Numbered from the stretch's first letter, positions 15,758-24,519 are shown. The stretch is DNA of 38,102 bases from Desulfobacteraceae bacterium (GCA_011372855.1 DSAE01000062.1:1-38102), one strand, 5' to 3'. A program made the numbers and translations. The notes: generated by a model from the letters alone, not told the origin.

Positions 15758-16288
15758 ATGAAGAAATTCGGCGGACCCGCCTATTTCATAGACAGAAGCG
15801 ACATCAACACCGACGAGATCATCCCGGCGAAGTACCTGACCGAGATATCCAAGCAGGCCCTCAAACCCCATCTGCTCGAAGACCTGCATCTGCCGGGGAC
15901 CGTTTTCGACCCCCGCTCCCCCGCCCTTGCCCGGGCCAATGTGCTGGTCACCCGCTCCAACTTCGGTTGCGGATCTTCAAGGGAGCACGCGGTCTGGGCC
16001 CTGGAGGTCAATGACGTCAATGTCGTGGTGGCCGAGAGTTTCGCCAGGATCTTCCGGCAGAACATGTTCAACTGCGGCATTCTCGCCGTGGAGCTGGACC
16101 CCGGAGACATCGACCGGCTTTTCAGTCTGCCGGAAGAGGTCACCATCGATGTCGATCTTGAGGAAGAGAAATTGACGGCCACAGGGGGTGGGGGCCGCTC
16201 CGTCACCTGCGCCTTTCACCTCAACCGGTTTGACAAAAAGCTGGTGGAGGCGGGGGGCTGGCTTGCCTATGCCGATCTGAACTATTAA
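15758..16288 (+). CDS. leuD: 3-isopropylmalate dehydratase, small subunit
   Basis: A 176-residue swivelling domain that completes the active site of LeuC. NTDEIIPAKYLTE at residues 18-30 and the substrate loop TRSNFGCGSSREHAVWAL are textbook for the family. A CAGGAG ribosome-binding site precedes the ATG, 42 bases after leuC. The C-terminus is longer (about 10 residues) than the archaeal 163-residue form. No T-run terminator is visible before the convergent dnaJ-like gene 138 bases further on. Confidence 0.92.
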   Translation: MKKFGGPAYFIDRSDINTDEIIPAKYLTEISKQALKPHLLEDLHLPGTVFDPRSPALARANVLVTRSNFGCGSSREHAVWALEVNDVNVVVAESFARIFRQNMFNCGILAVELDPGDIDRLFSLPEEVTIDVDLEEEKLTATGGGGRSVTCAFHLNRFDKKLVEAGGWLAYADLNY

Positions 16289-16426
16289 GAACGGTGATAA
16301 TGTCGACAGAAAACCATGCCCCGAATCCCGGCGCCGGTCCCATCCCTACCATCGGGAACCCTTGATCCCTTGCCGCTGACGCTTTCCTGCTGCCCAGACG
16401 CCTTGCCGGCCGGACTGGAGGAAACC

Positions 16427-17362
16427 TTACAACCCGGCGTCGGCGAGTTTGCCGATGATGCCCTGCTGCTCCTCGGACAGTTCCTGGGGCACGTGGACCC
16501 CGATCTTGACGTACAGATCGCCCCTTTCCCCGATGGGCCCGCTGGGCAGCCCATGCCCCTTGACCCTGAGCCGGGCGTCCTGCTGCACCCCGGGGGGCAC
16601 CTTGATCTTGAACCGCTTGCCCTCCAGGGTGACAATTTCCACTTCGGTCCCAAGGCAGGCCATGCTGAACGGAATTTTCTTTTCTACGAGCAGATCATCG
16701 CCGTCGCGCTGGAATTCCGGGTGCGGATCGACAGTGATTTTGAGGTAGAGATCGCCCGGAGGGCCGCCCGAGGGTGAGGGCGCCCCCTTGCCGCTGAGGC
16801 GGAGCCTTTTCCCCGATTCGATCCCCTTGGGGATCTTGACCGAAACATTCTGCGGCGCGCCGTTATGGCGGAGGCTGATGGTCTTTTCGGCTCCATGCAG
16901 CACGTCTTCAAAGGATATGGACAACTGGTAGGTCAGGTCCTCCCCTTTCAGGGGCTGGGGACCGCAGCCGCCCTGGCAGCCGCCTTTGCCCGCGGCGTAG
17001 CCGAAGATGGAATTGAATTGATGGGGGCCGGAGGATGCCCTGAAACCGTTGGCGCCCCCGAACTGGGAGGTGTTGAAGAAGCCGAACTGTCTCAGGATGC
17101 TGTTGAGATCGAAGCCCCGGAAGATGTCCTCCTGGGAGAAGTGCTGATGGAAGCCGCTGGCGCCATAAGTATCGTACTGTTCCCGCTTGTGCTTGTCCGA
17201 CAGAACGGCGTAGGCTTCATTGACCTCCTTGAACTTTGCCTCGGCCTCCTTGTCGCCGTTGGTTTTGTCGGGATGGTATTTGAGGGCAAGCTTGCGGTAC
17301 GCTTTTTTGATTTCGTCCGGTGAGGCCTTCTTGTCAACGCCTAAAACTGTGTAGTAATCCAT
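16427..17362 (-). CDS. DnaJ-type (class II, CbpA-like) co-chaperone
   Basis: A 311-residue J-protein. The J domain (residues 3-68) has the HPD motif in KYHPDKTNG and ends [13 protein letters not shown] Gly/Phe/Asn-rich linker (about 70-130) follows, then CTD I and II ([47 protein letters not shown]). The four CxxCxGxG zinc repeats of DnaJ are absent; only GGCQGGCG is left in the linker, so it is class II like CbpA. It stimulates DnaK ATPase activity. It lies 26 bases downstream of ssb on the same strand, so the two may share a message. Confidence 0.9.
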   Translation of the reverse strand: MDYYTVLGVDKKASPDEIKKAYRKLALKYHPDKTNGDKEAEAKFKEVNEAYAVLSDKHKREQYDTYGASGFHQHFSQEDIFRGFDLNSILRQFGFFNTSQFGGANGFRASSGPHQFNSIFGYAAGKGGCQGGCGPQPLKGEDLTYQLSISFEDVLHGAEKTISLRHNGAPQNVSVKIPKGIESGKRLRLSGKGAPSPSGGPPGDLYLKITVDPHPEFQRDGDDLLVEKKIPFSMACLGTEVEIVTLEGKRFKIKVPPGVQQDARLRVKGHGLPSGPIGERGDLYVKIGVHVPQELSEEQQGIIGKLADAGL

Positions 17363-17388
17363 GGCTGCCGCGGATTCGCAAAAATAGT

Positions 17389-17811
17389 TTAAAACGGAAC
17401 GTCATCCCCTGTTCCCGGCGGCGGTTCGGGGGGTAAATCCTGGTAGCCGCTGTTTGCGCCGTAGTTCTCGTTTGAGGAAGATGCTCCCCGCGGACTGAGC
17501 ATCTGCATGTCCCGGGCAACGATCTCCGTGGTGTAGCGGTCGTTGCCGTTCTGGTCCTGCCATTTTCTGGTCTGCAGTTTGCCTTCAATGTACACTTTCG
17601 ATCCCTTGGAAAGATACTCGGAGCATATCTCCGCCAGTCTCCGCCAGGCCACGATGTTGTGCCATTCCGTCTGCTCCTGCTGCTGTCCGTCCTGCCCCTT
17701 CCATCGTTCGGTGGTGGCGATGCGGAAATTGCACACAGGGGTCCCGCTCTGGGTGTAGCGGATTTCCGGATCAGCGCCGAGATTGCCGATTAAGATCACT
17801 TTATTAATCAT
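17389..17811 (-). CDS. ssb: Single-stranded DNA-binding protein
   Basis: A 140-residue protein with the OB fold in residues 1-105 ([57 protein letters not shown]). A Gly/Ser/Pro-rich tail follows and ends in the acidic DDVPF tip that recruits replication and repair partners. An AAAGGA site precedes the ATG. It is first in a pair with the dnaJ-like gene. The region upstream has an inverted repeat (17861-17902). Confidence 0.95.
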   Translation of the reverse strand: MINKVILIGNLGADPEIRYTQSGTPVCNFRIATTERWKGQDGQQQEQTEWHNIVAWRRLAEICSEYLSKGSKVYIEGKLQTRKWQDQNGNDRYTTEIVARDMQMLSPRGASSSNENYGANSGYQDLPPEPPPGTGDDVPF

Positions 17812-17860
17812 TTTTTTCCTTTAATCCGATTGTTCGAGATGAAGGCTTATGCTGGGCTAT

Positions 17861-17902
17861 ATTGTAATGACGATTTCAAAAAAAACCAGCCCGTATTACA
17901 AT
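17861..17902. repeat. Inverted repeat upstream of ssb
   Basis: ATTGTAAT (17861-17868) and its exact complement ATTACAAT (17895-17902) flank a 26-base spacer containing an A8 run. A second perfect hairpin, GGACGCC/GGCGTCC (17931-17949), lies beyond it towards the SPL-like gene. The -10-like TACAAT on the minus strand is inside the first repeat, so this could be the ssb control region, but the -35 is poor. Confidence 0.35.
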
Positions 17903-18022
17903 TTTTATCGGCTTCGCACAAGCCCTTTACGGACGCCTGCACGGCGTCCATTCTCCCGCCTGTTCCGCCCCCTGATTCCTTCTCCTGGCGCGCTCACACC
18001 CGTTTCGCCTGGCCTGTACCGG

Positions 18023-19144
18023 TCACGGATTTCCGGACATCCCGGCCAGAGAGTTGTCGAGCATGGCCGGTAGTCCGCCTCTGTCGCCGGGGGCGAAACC
18101 GAAGACCTCCCGCCAGACCGCATCGCTTTCCATGCAGAAGTACAGGCAGGTCCGGTCGGAAACATACCGCTGCAGCTCCTTGACTATGAACGTGTACATT
18201 TCGACGCGCTGGGACCGGAAATAGCGGGACTTGCCGTCCAGGCCGGAAATGAATTCCTCGTAGAAAATGCGCGAACCCGGAAACCGCCCTGCCGCAATCG
18301 CCTTCAAACGGGGAATAAAGCGCAGGGCACCCAGGCTGATCCAGACAATCCGTTCTCCGGGGACGGTCCGGAACAGCTGCCGGATGGTGTGCCGGTATCC
18401 TTCTTTCCAGCCCTGGTGCCAGATGACGGGATCAAAGTGAAAAGCCAGCCGGTACCCCCATTCGGCGCAACGGGCGGCGGCGGCCATTCTCTGTTCGAGG
18501 CTCGCGGTCCGCAGCTCTTCCCGGGCGGCCACCCGCGGGCTGTTCAGCGACCAGGCAACTACGGTTTTGCCTCCGTGATCGACGTCCCTGAGATTGCCGA
18601 TGACGGCGCTCTTGGTCTTCAACTCCAGAACGACATTGTCGGTATGGCGGACGTATTCGATCAGGCGACGGCTGAGGCCGGTGAGATTGTCCAGGGCCAG
18701 GCTGTCGGTGAACTCGCCCGTGCCGATGCGGAAGAGGCGGGGGGAAGGCGTCCGCAGTTCCTGGTCAAGTTCGGCGAACAGGTCCTCGATATTGACAAAA
18801 AAACTGAGCCACGGGGTGTTCAGGTAGGCCTGCAGGATACAGTAGACGCAGTCCATGGGGCAGTTCATGCCGATATTGAGGACATGATAGCCGCAGCATT
18901 GATATTCGCTGGTACCCGGGCAGGGCTTGAAAAACCGGCCCCTGTTCCTGGTGAGGAGAAGGCTGCGCTTGCCCTCCTTCAGGCCGCCGGGAAACCACCC
19001 GTCGAACCCGGGGCAGCGATCATCATCAACCAGGGACACCGGCAGCCCGCTGCGCCGGACGATTTCCCTGGCATAGGGATGATCGCGACATTGCCGGGCA
19101 ACATACAGGGTGGTGATATGGGCGGCGGGATCGGAAGAGGCCAC
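18023..19144 (-). CDS. Spore-photoproduct-lyase-like radical SAM protein
   Basis: A 373-residue radical SAM enzyme. The cluster motif is C95-x3-C99-x2-C102 in NCPMDCVYC, followed by ILQAYLN as in the SPL family. GTGEFTDSLALD, VLELKTKSA, SLNSPRVA and RLAFHFDPVI follow the SPL barrel order. SPL repairs the 5-thyminyl-5,6-dihydrothymine spore photolesion in Firmicutes. SPL-like proteins also occur in non-spore-formers, where the substrate is unproven. No sporulation gene is in the window. The gene lies 39 bases downstream of rlmH. Confidence 0.82.
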   Translation of the reverse strand: MASSDPAAHITTLYVARQCRDHPYAREIVRRSGLPVSLVDDDRCPGFDGWFPGGLKEGKRSLLLTRNRGRFFKPCPGTSEYQCCGYHVLNIGMNCPMDCVYCILQAYLNTPWLSFFVNIEDLFAELDQELRTPSPRLFRIGTGEFTDSLALDNLTGLSRRLIEYVRHTDNVVLELKTKSAVIGNLRDVDHGGKTVVAWSLNSPRVAAREELRTASLEQRMAAAARCAEWGYRLAFHFDPVIWHQGWKEGYRHTIRQLFRTVPGERIVWISLGALRFIPRLKAIAAGRFPGSRIFYEEFISGLDGKSRYFRSQRVEMYTFIVKELQRYVSDRTCLYFCMESDAVWREVFGFAPGDRGGLPAMLDNSLAGMSGNP

Positions 19145-19183
19145 GTCTAAGCCGGTCAGGAAAGGTTGAAGGCGGCCATGATC

Positions 19184-19651
19184 TCAGTTGTGATAGCGCC
19201 GCCCCGATTTGATCATCCAGGCCCTGTACAGCTGTTCCATGAGGATCAGGCGGGTCATTTCGTGGGTAAAGGTCATCCGGGAGAGCGACAGGACCAGATC
19301 GGCCCGGCGGATAACATCCTGGTGCAGTCCCAGGTGGCCGCCGATCAGGAAATGGACGGATTTCACTCCCCTGTTCTCCCACTCCGTTATCTGCCCGGCC
19401 AGTTCCTCCGAATTCAACTGCCGGCCACCGGCATCCAGGGCAACGAGGCAGGAGACGTCCGCAAACCGCTCAAGAAGCTGCTCGGCTTCCCTTTGCCTGA
19501 ACAGGTTGTCCGGCAGCTGCCTGGATGCCTTGTCCCGCAGGACAACCATCTCCACCTGGACAAACCGGCCCAGCCGGCCGGCGAAATCGTTAATGCCCTC
19601 CTCCAGGTACCGCTGCGCTGTTTTGCCGAGGAAAGGAAAGACAAACCGCAT
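19184..19651 (-). CDS. rlmH: 23S rRNA (pseudouridine1915-N3)-methyltransferase RlmH
   Basis: A 155-residue SPOUT methyltransferase acting on helix 69 of 23S rRNA in assembled 70S ribosomes. The SAM-binding trefoil knot is seen as VHFLIGGHLG, LSLSRMTFTHEMTRLILMEQLYRA and the C-terminal SGRRYHN; the length matches E. coli RlmH. The start is 4 bases after the YkgJ-type stop, so the two genes are co-transcribed. Confidence 0.95.
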   Translation of the reverse strand: MRFVFPFLGKTAQRYLEEGINDFAGRLGRFVQVEMVVLRDKASRQLPDNLFRQREAEQLLERFADVSCLVALDAGGRQLNSEELAGQITEWENRGVKSVHFLIGGHLGLHQDVIRRADLVLSLSRMTFTHEMTRLILMEQLYRAWMIKSGRRYHN

Positions 19652-19655
19652 CTGC

Positions 19656-20084
19656 TCAGAACATCAGGGAGTCCGTCTCATCGAGCAGTTGCCGGAGCCG
19701 GATGCAGAATTCTTCATAGCTCAGTTCTGCGTTCAATCCGGGACAGGAGGACCGGATCGTTGCAAAATTGTTCCGGTCCCTGAGGATACTCGGGTGCAGG
19801 GGCCATTGACCGCATCGCCACGGCCGCCCTCCGTGCACGGTGCATCCCCTGTTTTCATCATAGAAGATGCAGTGTCCGGCCACGGTCTTCATCTGAACGA
19901 CACCGTTGGTCACCCGCCAGTATTTCTCCTGCACCTCTTCCCTGGACAGGCCGAGAAAGGCAACCATCCGCGCCTGGTCGTCTTCGTTCAGCGAAACCGT
20001 GGTCTCGCCCTGACAGCAGAAACCGCACCTCTTGCAGGAAAAGATTTCTTCCGGACGATTTGATCTGTTTTGAACGGATTGCAT
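19656..20084 (-). CDS. YkgJ-family cysteine-cluster protein
   Basis: A 142-residue protein with the Fe-S/zinc-type cysteine cluster FSCKRCGFCCQG near the N-terminus (C17, C20, C23, C24). Later cysteines lie in HCIFYDENRGCTVHGGRPWRCGQWP and SSCPG. This is the CxxCxxCC + CxxY/CxIH + C pattern of the YkgJ/UPF0153 group, whose function is not established. The open frame extends upstream to a TTG at 20213 and an ATG at 20138, but a strong intrinsic terminator (20093-20125) lies in that stretch, and the ATG at 20084 sits right after its T-run. I chose 20084 with moderate confidence. Confidence 0.75.
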   Translation of the reverse strand: MQSVQNRSNRPEEIFSCKRCGFCCQGETTVSLNEDDQARMVAFLGLSREEVQEKYWRVTNGVVQMKTVAGHCIFYDENRGCTVHGGRPWRCGQWPLHPSILRDRNNFATIRSSCPGLNAELSYEEFCIRLRQLLDETDSLMF

Positions 20085-20092
20085 GGGCAGAT

Positions 20093-20125
20093 AAAAAAAA
20101 CGTACCGACCGCGAGGTCAGGTACG
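20093..20125 (-). terminator. Intrinsic terminator after algH
   Basis: On the minus strand the arms CGTACC-T-GACC and GGTCGGTACG form a 10-bp stem with one bulged base and a 4-base loop, followed at once by eight T residues (20100-20093). This is a textbook rho-independent terminator for the algH transcript. It lies only about 8 bases from the next ATG. Confidence 0.82.
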
Positions 20126-20209
20126 TCGGAATAATCATCTTTTCCGGCAGCGCGAACGACGCGCCTGAACCGAAACCCCAGTCGTTCTTAACCCGCTTTT
20201 CCCGTTTTA

Positions 20210-20782
20210 TCAAGCATTACCTATGACATCGCCGAATACGGCGATATCGATGCCGAAGCTGTGCGCGGCCAGTTTCCATTTCAATTCATCGGGGGTTTCG
20301 AAAAGAATGTCAAAGTTGCCGGGTACGGTCAGCCAGCTGTTGTCAACCAGTTCGCTTTCCAGCTGCCCCGGGCCCCAGCCCGCGTAGCCAAGCATGAACA
20401 GATATCTTCTGGGCCTCTTGCCGTGGGCGATATCGTAGAGCAGACGCGAATCACGGGACAGATATATTTCCGGGGTGACCTCAAGGGAGTTGGTGATGGA
20501 GTAATCAGCACTGAAGAGAATAAAGCCGGACTCCAGTTCAACCGGTCCGCCCAGGTAAACCGGGGGCAGTTCCCCCTCGGGCACCGGCATGTTCGCTCCT
20601 TCCAGAACGTCCCGCAGGGTGATGTTCCGGTTGGGATTATTGATGACCAGACCCATCGCCCCTTCCTCATTGTGGGCGCAGAGAAAGATCACCTGCTCCT
20701 GAAACCTCGGATCAGGCATTTGCGGTGTGGATATAAGAAAATTGCCGGTGAGACTTTCCATGTTCCTGCTCATATCTGCCAT
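20210..20782 (-). CDS. algH: YqgE/AlgH family protein
   Basis: About 190 residues, function unknown; the name comes from an alginate-regulation phenotype in Pseudomonas. The family core is clear: LTGNFLISTPQMPDPRFQ, NEEGAMGLVINNP, VYLGGPVE, GYAGWGPGQLESELVDNSWL and the C-terminal GIDIAVFGDVIGNA. In-frame ATGs occur at 20815, 20809, 20782, 20773 and 20761. The ATG at 20815 overlaps the -10 box of the promoter, and family alignment puts the conserved region right after the 20761 ATG, so the true start is 20782 or 20761; no ribosome-binding site settles it. Confidence 0.9.
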   Translation of the reverse strand: MADMSRNMESLTGNFLISTPQMPDPRFQEQVIFLCAHNEEGAMGLVINNPNRNITLRDVLEGANMPVPEGELPPVYLGGPVELESGFILFSADYSITNSLEVTPEIYLSRDSRLLYDIAHGKRPRRYLFMLGYAGWGPGQLESELVDNSWLTVPGNFDILFETPDELKWKLAAHSFGIDIAVFGDVIGNA

Positions 20783-20813
20783 GCCGGTTGATCGCCTGTC
20801 TTCATTCATATAC

Positions 20814-20843
20814 ATTGTAGCACCGGGGGATGGAGACAGTCAA
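20814..20843 (-). promoter_or_regulatory. Sigma70-type promoter for algH
   Basis: On the minus strand TTGACT (20843-20838), 18 bases, TACAAT (20819-20814). Expected start near 20807, which is downstream of the most upstream in-frame ATG (20815). Confidence 0.55.
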
Positions 20844-20925
20844 GCAGGATTCGCGCCCGCTCCATGTCCCGGTCGGGGATCATACCCGGCAATCGCCGGG
20901 ATTCAGGACATAGAGGTAACCCGTT

Positions 20926-22035
20926 TCAGAGGGGCCGGCAATAGCCGTGGATCAGGATATCATCATTGAGACGGCGGGTTTCGATATGCCGGAAAAGCTC
21001 CCTGTCGTCCGGGCCCGGCAGGGTGAATCCGTCAACCAGGGAGGTGCCCCGGCCACCGATAAAAAACGGGGCGACAAAAAGGTATACCTCGTCGACCAGC
21101 CGGGCCCGGAGAAAGGAACCATGCAGGGCGGCTCCTCCCTCGACCAGGAGGGAAGTGATCCCCGCCTGCCCGAGATGGACAAGCATCTGATGGAGATCAA
21201 CCCGGCCGTCGTTGTCAAGCGGCAGGCGATGGACGGCAACGCCGGCCCGGGCAAGCCGGTCTTCCGCCGCCGCCGGCGCGTCCGGGCCGCAGAAGACCCA
21301 CGTCGGCGCACTGCTGCGCTGGGAGACCATTCTGGCTTCGGGCTGCAGGCGCAAATGGGTGTCGATGACGATCCGCAGCGGATCACGCTGCGCCTCTTCC
21401 GGCGGCAGACGCGTGGTCAGGGAGGGGTTGTCGATCAGGGCGGTGCCCACCCCGATGCAGATGGCATCAAGGGTATTGCGGAGCCGATGGGCGTAAAGCC
21501 TGGAATGCTCGCCGGTGATCCGCCCGCCCCGGCCCGGGAGATAGGAAATTTTTCCGTCAAGGCTCATGCCTGCCTTCATCACGACCCAGGGCAGGCCGGT
21601 CGTAACGTGCTTGTGAAACGGCAGGTTGATCTTCCGGCACTCCTCTTCCAGCACCCCGGTTTTCACCTCAAGACCGCATGATTCCAGGTAGGCGCTGCCT
21701 CCCCCTTCAACCCGGGGGTTGGGATCCGCCATGCCGACCACCACCCTTGCAATGCCGGCGTCAAGAATGGCGCGGGTGCATGGGGGGGTCCGGCCGAAGT
21801 GGTTGCACGGTTCCAGGGTCACGTACAGGGTGGCGCCGGCCGCTGATCCGCCGGCGTCCGCAATGGCATTCACCTCGGCATGGGGTTCTCCGGCCCGGTG
21901 GTGATATCCGCGGCCGAATATAATCCCGTCCCGTACGACAAGAGCGCCCACGCAGGGGTTCGGCGATGTTCTGCCCCGCCCTTTTCCGGCCTCGTCCAGG
22001 GCAAGGCGCATAAAGTCGACATCCCGGCGGTTCAT
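20926..22035 (-). CDS. ribD: Bifunctional riboflavin biosynthesis protein RibD (deaminase/reductase)
   Basis: A 369-residue enzyme for steps 2-3 of riboflavin synthesis. The N-terminal zinc deaminase (1-145) has HAEVNAIADAG and the PCNHFGRTPPCTRAI zinc site. The C-terminal NADPH reductase (about 150-369) contains KAGMSLDGKISY and LLVEGGAALHGSFL. It follows nrdR after 177 bases of structured DNA. The rest of the rib genes (ribE/BA/H) would be expected further downstream but are not here; algH follows under its own promoter. Confidence 0.94.
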   Translation of the reverse strand: MNRRDVDFMRLALDEAGKGRGRTSPNPCVGALVVRDGIIFGRGYHHRAGEPHAEVNAIADAGGSAAGATLYVTLEPCNHFGRTPPCTRAILDAGIARVVVGMADPNPRVEGGGSAYLESCGLEVKTGVLEEECRKINLPFHKHVTTGLPWVVMKAGMSLDGKISYLPGRGGRITGEHSRLYAHRLRNTLDAICIGVGTALIDNPSLTTRLPPEEAQRDPLRIVIDTHLRLQPEARMVSQRSSAPTWVFCGPDAPAAAEDRLARAGVAVHRLPLDNDGRVDLHQMLVHLGQAGITSLLVEGGAALHGSFLRARLVDEVYLFVAPFFIGGRGTSLVDGFTLPGPDDRELFRHIETRRLNDDILIHGYCRPL

Positions 22036-22088
22036 AATCTATGTCACTGAAGCAATGAAGTAATTCGAGGTCAGAAAACCAGGAATCG

Positions 22089-22171
22089 TTCCCCTCGACA
22101 AGGGGGAATGGAATTTTCCCGTTGCCGGTTGCCTGCCCTGCAACAGACCGCCTCTCTGGCGGAACCGGCAA
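22089..22171. other. Two strong stem-loops between nrdR and ribD
   Basis: Outer arms TTGCCGGTT (22122-22130) and AACCGGCAA (22163-22171) pair perfectly over 9 bp and enclose an inner hairpin CCGCC/GGCGG (22148-22162). A second hairpin, TTCCCC/GGGGAA (22089-22108), lies nearer ribD. They would form on RNA of either strand. The sequence does not contain the conserved FMN-riboswitch core, so this is an unassigned structured leader or an intergenic palindromic repeat. Confidence 0.45.
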
Positions 22172-22212
22172 AACAGGGTTGTACTGAACAAAAAAACCGA
22201 ATCGGGAAATTA

Positions 22213-22683
22213 TCAGGTGTGCGAGTTGTCCTTGTTTTCAAGAAACCCCTTGAGCTCGTCCATGAATTCATTCACATCCTTGAACTGGCGGTAGACGGAG
22301 GCAAAGCGGACATAAGCGACTTCATCAAGCTCGGGCAATGCTTCCATGACCCACTCTCCAACCCTGCTGGTGGGGACTTCCTTGCCGCCGAAATCCTGGA
22401 GCCTTCCTTCAATGGCATCAACAAACCGGTCGATGTCGGCCATGCTGACCGGTCTCTTTTCGCAGGCCTTTTCCAGGCCGGTGACGATCTTGCCCCTGTC
22501 CCATGCCTCCCGGCGGCCGTCCTTCTTGACCAGCATGGGGAGCATCACCTCAATGCGTTCATAGGTGGTAAACCGCTGGTCGCATTTGCCGCAGGCACGG
22601 CGTCGGCGGGTGATGGTCTTGTCCTTGTTCAGCCTGGAATCGATCACCTTGTTGTTGAGATGGCCGCAATAAGGGCACTTCAT
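22213..22683 (-). CDS. nrdR: Transcriptional repressor NrdR
   Basis: A 156-residue nucleotide-sensing repressor of ribonucleotide reductase genes. The N-terminal zinc ribbon is [17 protein letters not shown] with the second pair CGKCDQRF, followed by TTYERIE. The ATP-cone runs from about residue 47 ([18 protein letters not shown]) to 137 ([11 protein letters not shown]). A good CCGGAGG site precedes the ATG, 21 bases after glyA. No NrdR box was noticed within the window, and no nrd gene is present. Confidence 0.95.
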   Translation of the reverse strand: MKCPYCGHLNNKVIDSRLNKDKTITRRRRACGKCDQRFTTYERIEVMLPMLVKKDGRREAWDRGKIVTGLEKACEKRPVSMADIDRFVDAIEGRLQDFGGKEVPTSRVGEWVMEALPELDEVAYVRFASVYRQFKDVNEFMDELKGFLENKDNSHT

Positions 22684-22704
22684 ACTTCCGCCTCCGGAAT
22701 CGGG

Positions 22705-23955
22705 TTATGATGCGCTCATCATATCGGGATAGAGCGGCAGCCGGGCGCACATCGCCTTCACTTCGCTCCTGACCTTGCGTATTTCTTCCGGTGCCCTGAA
22801 GTGTATGACCCGGTTGATCCAATCGCCGATCTGCTTCATCTCCTTCTCCTTCAGGCCCCGGGTCGTGACGGAGGGAGTACCGATACGGATGCCGCCGGTG
22901 ACGAAGCGGGACTGCTTGTCAAAGGGAATGGCATTTTTGTTGACGGTGAGTCCGGCCTGCTCCAGAAGCTCTTCAGCCTCTTTGCCGGTTATATCCTTGT
23001 TGTTCAGGTCGACCAGCAGCAAATGGTTGTCCGTACCCCCGGAAACGATCCGGAACCCGTATTTCCCCAGCTGATCAGACAGCATTGCCGCGTTGTTCAC
23101 AACCTGCTGCTGGTAAGTCCGGAACTCCTCCTGCATTGCTTCCTTGAAACCAACGGCCTTGGCGGCGATGACATGGACCAGGGGACCACCCTGGATGCCG
23201 GGGAATATTTTGGAATCGAGCATTTTCGCATATTTTTCCCTGGCCAGAATAAGTCCGCCGCGGGGGCCGCGCAGGGTCTTGTGGGTGGTTGAGGTGACAA
23301 AATCGGCATGGGGAATGGGCGAAGGATGCACGCCGGCCGCCACCAGGCCGGCAATATGGGCCATGTCGACCATGAGATAGGCGCCGATCTCATCGGCGAT
23401 GCGGCCGAACGCTTCAAAATCAATGAACCGCGGGTAGGCGCTGGCCCCGGCAACGATCATTTTCGGCTTGTTTTCGAACGCTATGCGGGCAACGCTTTCC
23501 ATATCGATCACTTCCGATGACCGATCGACGCCGTAGGAGATGAAATTGAAAAGCTGCCCGGAAAAATTCACCGCGCTGCCGTGGGTGAGATGGCCGCCGT
23601 GGGCAAGGTCCATGCCCAGGACCTTGTCGCCGGGTTTGAGGGTGGCGAAATAGACGGCCATGTTGGCCTGACTGCCGGAATGGGGCTGAACATTGGCATA
23701 TTCGGCGCCGAAAAGCTCGCAGGCCCTGTCGATGGCAAGGGTTTCCACTTCATCGGCATAATCGCAGCCGCCGTAGTACCGGCGATTGGGATAACCTTCG
23801 GCGTATTTATTGGTAAATATCGATCCCTGCGCTTCGAGCACGGCGGGCGAGGCGATATTTTCCGAGGCGATCAGTTCGAGCTGACTGGTCTGCCGTTCAA
23901 GTTCCAGCCCGATGAGTCTGAATATATCAGGATCCGTTTTTTCCAAGGGTGTCAT
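22705..23955 (-). CDS. glyA: Serine hydroxymethyltransferase
   Basis: A 416-residue PLP enzyme that interconverts serine and glycine and charges tetrahydrofolate with a one-carbon unit. [28 protein letters not shown], the PLP-lysine segment [15 protein letters not shown] (Lys near 228) and the [11 protein letters not shown] near the C-terminus are all intact. An AAGGAAG site lies just before the ATG. The terminator after rpiB lies 64 bases upstream, so glyA-nrdR probably has its own start point, but I cannot see a convincing promoter. Confidence 0.96.
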   Translation of the reverse strand: MTPLEKTDPDIFRLIGLELERQTSQLELIASENIASPAVLEAQGSIFTNKYAEGYPNRRYYGGCDYADEVETLAIDRACELFGAEYANVQPHSGSQANMAVYFATLKPGDKVLGMDLAHGGHLTHGSAVNFSGQLFNFISYGVDRSSEVIDMESVARIAFENKPKMIVAGASAYPRFIDFEAFGRIADEIGAYLMVDMAHIAGLVAAGVHPSPIPHADFVTSTTHKTLRGPRGGLILAREKYAKMLDSKIFPGIQGGPLVHVIAAKAVGFKEAMQEEFRTYQQQVVNNAAMLSDQLGKYGFRIVSGGTDNHLLLVDLNNKDITGKEAEELLEQAGLTVNKNAIPFDKQSRFVTGGIRIGTPSVTTRGLKEKEMKQIGDWINRVIHFRAPEEIRKVRSEVKAMCARLPLYPDMMSAS

Positions 23956-24019
23956 GCTGCTTCCTTAACATTGAGTGGGATGAACAACCGGCGGGATCGG
24001 CAGCCCGGCAGATGCGAAC

Positions 24020-24056
24020 AAAAAAACCGGTAATCCATTTATACAGGGCTACCGGT
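24020..24056 (-). terminator. Intrinsic terminator after rpiB
   Basis: Minus strand: ACCGGTA (24056-24050), a 17-base loop, TACCGGT (24032-24026), then a run of seven T (24026-24020). It closes the fatty-acid operon. Confidence 0.8.
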
Positions 24057-24093
24057 CACCGCGCAAGGATCGCGTGGTACTTGGCGGAAAAAT

Positions 24094-24519
24094 TCAACTC
24101 AGCTTGGCAAGACGTCGTTGATGCCTGCCGCCGGCAAATTCCGTGTCCACCCAAACCCTGACTACATCCAGGGCGATTTCGGGACCGACAACCCGGCCGC
24201 CGAGACACAGTATGTTGGCGTCGTTGTGCTCACGACTCATCCGTGCCGTGTAGGATTCATGGCAGAGGGCGGCCCGGATGTCACGATGCCGATTGGCCGC
24301 TATGGACATGCCGATCCCGGTACCGCAGACCAGAATGCCCCGTTCACAACTCCCGTTGCGGACAAGTTCGCATACCCTATCGGCAAAATCGGGATAATCG
24401 ACGGATTCGCCGGAATGGCAACCTGCGTCCCGCACCTCATGGCCCTGTTCCCGGAGATAACCGGCAATCAGCCGTTTCAGTTCCAATCCGCCGTGATCGC
24501 TGCCGACCGAGATGTTCAC
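24094..24519 (-). CDS. rpiB: Ribose-5-phosphate isomerase B
   Basis: A 141-residue RpiB/LacAB-fold isomerase of the pentose phosphate pathway. SVGSDHGGLELK, the catalytic-cysteine motif CGTGIGMSIAANR and the DANILCLGGRVVG segment are present. It follows fabF by 20 bases and ends the run with a terminator. rpiB after fabF is a recurrent arrangement in delta-lineage genomes (established pattern, from memory). Confidence 0.95.
   Translation of the reverse strand: MNISVGSDHGGLELKRLIAGYLREQGHEVRDAGCHSGESVDYPDFADRVCELVRNGSCERGILVCGTGIGMSIAANRHRDIRAALCHESYTARMSREHNDANILCLGGRVVGPEIALDVVRVWVDTEFAGGRHQRRLAKLS

Noticed and set aside
14420-15889. 489-codon open frame opposite leuC
   Set aside because: GC-rich codon shadow of leuC; repetitive Gly/Asp/His product with no family features.
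20085-20213. N-terminal extension of the YkgJ-type protein from TTG 20213 or ATG 20138
   Set aside because: It would translate through the algH terminator and adds residues with no family likeness; kept as an alternative in the finding on this site.
22036-22212. FMN (RFN) riboswitch before ribD
   Set aside because: The AGGGTGAAATTCCC and CCGGTGAAATTCCGG cores are absent, so only an unassigned structured leader is claimed.
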